A DNA stretch of 47,800 bases, taken from positions 1 through 47,800 of the forward strand of contig PBVO01000163.1 in assembly GCA_002729015.1 (NCBI GenBank). The letters run 5' to 3'. How positions within the stretch are numbered: the first letter of the stretch is position 1; every line of letters begins with the position of its first letter. Below, piece after piece: positions 44,716-47,800 of the stretch. A program made the translations under genes and the position numbers. The notes under the pieces are model-generated. The model saw only the letters and a program-made list of their open reading frames with translations. It had not been told where the DNA came from and made no database searches. Source of the DNA: Candidatus Poribacteria bacterium (GTDB lineage Bacteria; Poribacteria; WGA-4E; UBA9662).

Positions 44716-46650
44716 TCAAATCCAAAAAACATACGTTTCTGAGTTGCTGACCACACCAACAATCGTCCATATGCTCCCCATCACGAATTCACCTAATATC
44801 AGGCCGAGAAAAAACGGAATGGACCGCCGATAGGACTGTAATCCGCCATGCTTTAATACCACCCACTTGATGAACCAACTCAAGAAAAGTGGAAACCAGA
44901 TTAGATTCATTGTCCAACTGCCAGACAATGCATATCCAAGTGGATGAAAAGGCCAGTCCAAAAAACGTGTTCTCATCCACATCAAAATGTATGTCAATGT
45001 TATACCCGTGCCCATGAATCCCATACCAAGATAATCTGTACCCACGGGACTATTGAGCCACCCTTCTAATCGAGTGAACGCTTCTCGACCGACGTGTACT
45101 CCATTTGCTTCTGGCATACGATAAGTCATGATAAGATACAGAAAAAAAGAGGCAAACGAGCCCACAAAAATGGCTGGGATTGTGGCCATGAATATGCTTT
45201 TACTTTTGAGCTTCATCAAATCAGCCATTTTGAATCCCTCTAACTGATGTGGTTGTGGGTGGTTCCGGTAATCGCGGTTGAAACCATAAAACAAACTGAT
45301 AGTAGTTAGGTTAGCTGGTCCGAGCCTTTTGGTTCCAATCATATTAACCATGATTGTATCAGGCCCAGAAGCGCCCGCATACCACAAGTCGTGTACAGGT
45401 GTTCCTAATTCGGCCCGCATACGGGTAATAGCAATTGAAATTGAGAAATAGGAGACCAGAAAAATTGCTGATGCCCAAAGTGTCAATCCCGCCTTGACAC
45501 AAAATACCAATAACAAAATGGCAACCACAATAGTTGTTAGAGACACTCGCCGATATTGACTTGATTCTTGGGTATCATCCGGAGTTCCTGAAGGTGAAAG
45601 TATCTTTCGAAATACGGACCAAAGGTGCCTGCGGCTGCTCCACAAGGCTAAGGCACACAAGCCGATATAAGCTCCTACTGCTTGCTCATTACCATATGGG
45701 AATCGTGGCAAACTACGTAGGCCAACCGCGCTGCCAAGAACTAACTGCAGTTTATATATCAAATAAAAAGACCAACAAGAAAAAGAGAGATCCAATGGAA
45801 TCAAAAATCCTAATCCAATGATGAAAGGGTAAAACCGGACAGGTAACCAGCTAACTGCTGACCACGGTTTTTCAGTTAACAATTGCCTAAAGTCATATCC
45901 ACGGATAGGAATTGCCGGAATCACCGGGTAGAACACACTTAGTCCGTTTAACACGTTAATACCTATAGCCACCAAAAATCCAATTATCAGCGCGTGATTG
46001 CCAAACAATCCACCTAAGTCTTGGTGTCGCACCATTTCTAGTGGTAGCTGAATGACGGGGTAGCTTAGTTTTTCGTGTTCTATCCACTGTTTGCGCAGAA
46101 TGACATTGAGGCAAGTCATCATTACAACTAGAAGGCTAATAAATCCCGTCCACATCAGGCAAGGAATCAACCAGGCCTGAATGTGTCGTGGAATCAGTAA
46201 AGTCGAAGATTCTTGATAATAACCTCTAAGAGCCTTTAAGTCATCAACAACAAGGTGCTTGGGTAAATAGCGCCAAAAAAGCTGTTTCCAATCATTTTCT
46301 GGCGTCGCATACCAGAAGGAGTGTCCCAAATTTGCTACTACATCCTGCATCATATCTAAGCCGCTGATACCAGAGGCAATCGATAGCATAGTATAGATAA
46401 TGAGTAATTCGTGAGATGAAAAAGCCAACTGAGGTAATAATCGGACAAGTACCAAATTCATTACTTGTAGTACAAAAATGGTAAAAATGACATTGAAAAA
46501 AAGAGAAATACAAGTTGGATAAGCTAAGTATCGTCCCAGTTCAATGGTCACGATCCAGTAACTATTCAGTGGAATTAGAACACAGCCAGCAAGGATTGCT
46601 TTAGTAATTGATTTATTTGACTCTAACTCGGCTGTGGTTTTTCTACTCAT
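44716..46650 (-). CDS. DUF6785/DUF6784-like polytopic membrane protein, paralogue 3
   Basis: A 644-residue membrane protein, close to paralogue 1: ITKAILAGCVLIPLNSYW, FSSHELLIIYTML, ATPENDWKQLFW, LRGYYQES, the loop RKQWIEHEKLSYPVIQLPLE, ITRMRAELGTPVHDLWY, HQLEGFKMADLM and the end GGLQSYRRSIPFFLGLILGEF. It has a charged N-terminal tail before the first helix. The function is unknown; a carrier role is inferred from topology. The broken PhyH gene lies 74 bp upstream on the same strand, close enough for co-transcription. Confidence 0.82.
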   Translation of the reverse strand: MSRKTTAELESNKSITKAILAGCVLIPLNSYWIVTIELGRYLAYPTCISLFFNVIFTIFVLQVMNLVLVRLLPQLAFSSHELLIIYTMLSIASGISGLDMMQDVVANLGHSFWYATPENDWKQLFWRYLPKHLVVDDLKALRGYYQESSTLLIPRHIQAWLIPCLMWTGFISLLVVMMTCLNVILRKQWIEHEKLSYPVIQLPLEMVRHQDLGGLFGNHALIIGFLVAIGINVLNGLSVFYPVIPAIPIRGYDFRQLLTEKPWSAVSWLPVRFYPFIIGLGFLIPLDLSFSCWSFYLIYKLQLVLGSAVGLRSLPRFPYGNEQAVGAYIGLCALALWSSRRHLWSVFRKILSPSGTPDDTQESSQYRRVSLTTIVVAILLLVFCVKAGLTLWASAIFLVSYFSISIAITRMRAELGTPVHDLWYAGASGPDTIMVNMIGTKRLGPANLTTISLFYGFNRDYRNHPQPHQLEGFKMADLMKLKSKSIFMATIPAIFVGSFASFFLYLIMTYRMPEANGVHVGREAFTRLEGWLNSPVGTDYLGMGFMGTGITLTYILMWMRTRFLDWPFHPLGYALSGSWTMNLIWFPLFLSWFIKWVVLKHGGLQSYRRSIPFFLGLILGEFVMGSIWTIVGVVSNSETYVFWI

Positions 46651-46724
46651 TCGATAGACTATTCCGTCTTGATTGACCTAGGAATGGAGGCCGGTTGCGC
46701 TTAGCCTAAATACTAAAGCGTTGA

Positions 46725-47507
46725 CTATGCTAGTTTTTGTTGCTCCGGTGACAGTGGGTTATGACCAGACAACAAGAGGTTGTCTTTTAAAGGAACACCT
46801 TTATTGTTTTTGGTGCCGACTGGCATATAATGGATTACCATGGCTCGACGGTCTTGATCTGACCTGTTTGGATTTGTCTGATGCAAGGTCAGACAGTGGT
46901 GGACCTTGGCATATCCAGCTTTGAGTGGTATGGAAACAGATTGACTCTCATCAGCGTCGACTGATAATAGGCTAGGTAATTCTTGTTGTTCTTGTTTAGC
47001 CCGGATGTGATTATGTGGTTCCTCTAAATGGCTACCCGGCAAAACATTCATGCAACCGTTGTTTGTATCGGCATCATCAAAGTCGATACAAATACTAATC
47101 AGTTCAGCTGGCTGACAACGCCAATAGCCATTGTCTTGGTGCCAAGGGACATCCCCTCCCACCTTAGACAGTTTATAAAGAGCTTGATCGTGAAATAGTT
47201 GCACATTTGGACCAATGAGACTGGTGGCCACATCAAGTAATGGCTGATGGAAAAGTAAGTCACGGAAAATATCATTCTTTTGCCACATCTCACTGACTTG
47301 TAACATTTTGTTCTATTGGTCGTTAGTTTTTTCGGCTGTCAACGAAAGATTTCGCCACCCCTGTTCAGCTATTTGATCAAGTTTGTTAAATACTTGATCA
47401 TAGGATTGACGCAACTGTTGAAGATGGTCATACTCAATCACTCGATGTGGAATTTCTAGATACCCAATCTGTTGAAAGGTTTGGAATTGTGATGGGGTTA
47501 ATTTCAA
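46725..47507 (-). pseudogene. Phytanoyl-CoA dioxygenase (PhyH) gene, copy 5, interrupted by an in-frame amber codon
   Basis: The frame begins at an ATG at 47507 (MKLTPSQFQTFQQIGYLEIP, a typical PhyH start), runs 64 residues to KTNDQ, meets TAG at 47313-47315, and continues in the same frame with NKMLQVSEMWQKND to a stop at 46725. Without the amber codon it would be one 260-residue PhyH protein. All iron ligands are in the second part: H-Q-D in PWHQDNGYW and a distal His in LTLHQTNPNRSDQDRR. The ATG at 47306 could restart translation, but the product would lack the first strands of the fold. TAG serves as a normal stop elsewhere in this window, so read-through is not expected. The DUF6785-like gene follows 74 bp downstream. 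Confidence 0.85.
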
Positions 47508-47705
47508 TTTTTCACCTCAATAATCCAATTAAATTTTGTGGGGATCAGTATGCAGAAAGCCTTTGCTATCAAAATAATGATAATTGAGCAAACCAAATGA
47601 CTCGAACTACATTTCAATTGATAAGGCCATATTCGAGAATTTGTATTTGGTAAATAGTGGTTTTGGATCAATTGATTCATTAAGTTCATTTTAGTGGGAT
47701 AGAGC

Positions 47706-47737
47706 TGAAAAAGCCCCGTTTAACCAATAACGGGGCT
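47706..47737 (-). terminator. Rho-independent terminator for the gene cut by the right edge
   Basis: AGCCCCGTT at 47712-47720 pairs perfectly with AACGGGGCT at 47729-47737 over an 8-nt loop. On the minus strand the stem is followed by TTTTTC. It lies 28 nt after the stop codon of the partial gene at 47765-47800 and is the clearest terminator in the window. Confidence 0.88.
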
Positions 47738-47764
47738 CAAATACACTCTAGCTGATTGAAGGTT

Positions 47765-47800
47765 TTAGTTAGAACCGTGAACTTCTTTGATTTGCCCCCA
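47765..47800 (-). CDS. 3' end of a gene cut by the window edge, probably a secreted protein with the conserved tail
   Basis: Only 11 codons and a TAA are visible: WGQIKEVHGSN. W-G-Q-I-K matches the W-[GA]-x-[LV]-[KR] core at the ends of the four secreted proteins at 1060, 22067, 27735 and 36063, with Ile in place of Leu/Val, and a good terminator follows 28 nt later. I infer another LamG or carbohydrate-binding secreted protein, but the body of the gene lies outside the window. Confidence 0.6.
   Translation of the reverse strand, partial: WGQIKEVHGSN

Overview
This window reads as a chromosomal segment of an uncultured, AT-rich bacterium of the Poribacteria / Latescibacterota / Planctomycete-like kind. 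The gene content points there: five phytanoyl-CoA-dioxygenase-type (PhyH) genes, a Planctomycete-type cytochrome/PSD1 protein, several secreted LamG-domain proteins, a sulfatase, a GH127 enzyme, an FG-GAP/ASPIC-UnbV protein with a TPR partner, a CotH-domain protein and three large DUF6785-like membrane proteins. The lineage is inferred from gene families; no rRNA, tRNA or marker gene is present to confirm it. I see no prophage, CRISPR array or complete insertion sequence.

Layout. 1-8950: a PhyH gene, a secreted LamG protein, a 1-kb-residue-class PSD1 protein, then on the plus strand an HpaI-type aldolase, a malate/L-lactate-type dehydrogenase and a second PhyH gene. 9000-13910: a GH5 glycanase, a lone PulC/GspC-like protein and a CotH-esterase fusion; the last two share a small C-terminal-type domain that I do not recognise. 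14100-21840: a third PhyH, GH127, a sulfatase and, divergently, the first DUF6785-like membrane protein. 22060-28490: a carbohydrate-binding-like secreted protein, a glutathione peroxidase lipoprotein, the TPR and FG-GAP/ankyrin pair and another LamG protein. 28490-34490 is gene-poor and decayed: a frameshifted SMR efflux gene, two small intact genes, an MGH1-like glycosidase and coding remnants. 34490-39130: a more GC-rich Gfo/Idh/MocA oxidoreductase, a LamG protein, a YHYH-domain pseudogene, a small Cys-rich protein and a fourth PhyH. 39370-47800: an endonuclease/exonuclease/phosphatase protein, a GH8 glycanase, two more DUF6785-like membrane proteins separated by a MITE-like 243-bp inverted-repeat element, a PhyH gene broken by one amber codon, and the last codons of a gene cut by the right edge.

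How it works together (inference). Secreted glycosidases, a sulfatase and an esterase would open sulfated or acylated polysaccharides outside the inner membrane; the aldolase and dehydrogenases would process small hydroxy- and keto-acids inside; the PhyH proteins are non-haem Fe(II)/2-oxoglutarate oxygenases of unknown substrate. The most interesting signal is a shared C-terminal tail, roughly L-[ANS]-[VI]-x5-K-[LM]-[PT]-x2-W-[GA]-x-[LV]-[KR] in the four complete copies, placed at the very end of four otherwise different secreted proteins and, in part, of a fifth at the right edge. It looks like a candidate sorting or attachment tag. The second is the W-x2-YFR-x-AS domain shared by two neighbouring genes.
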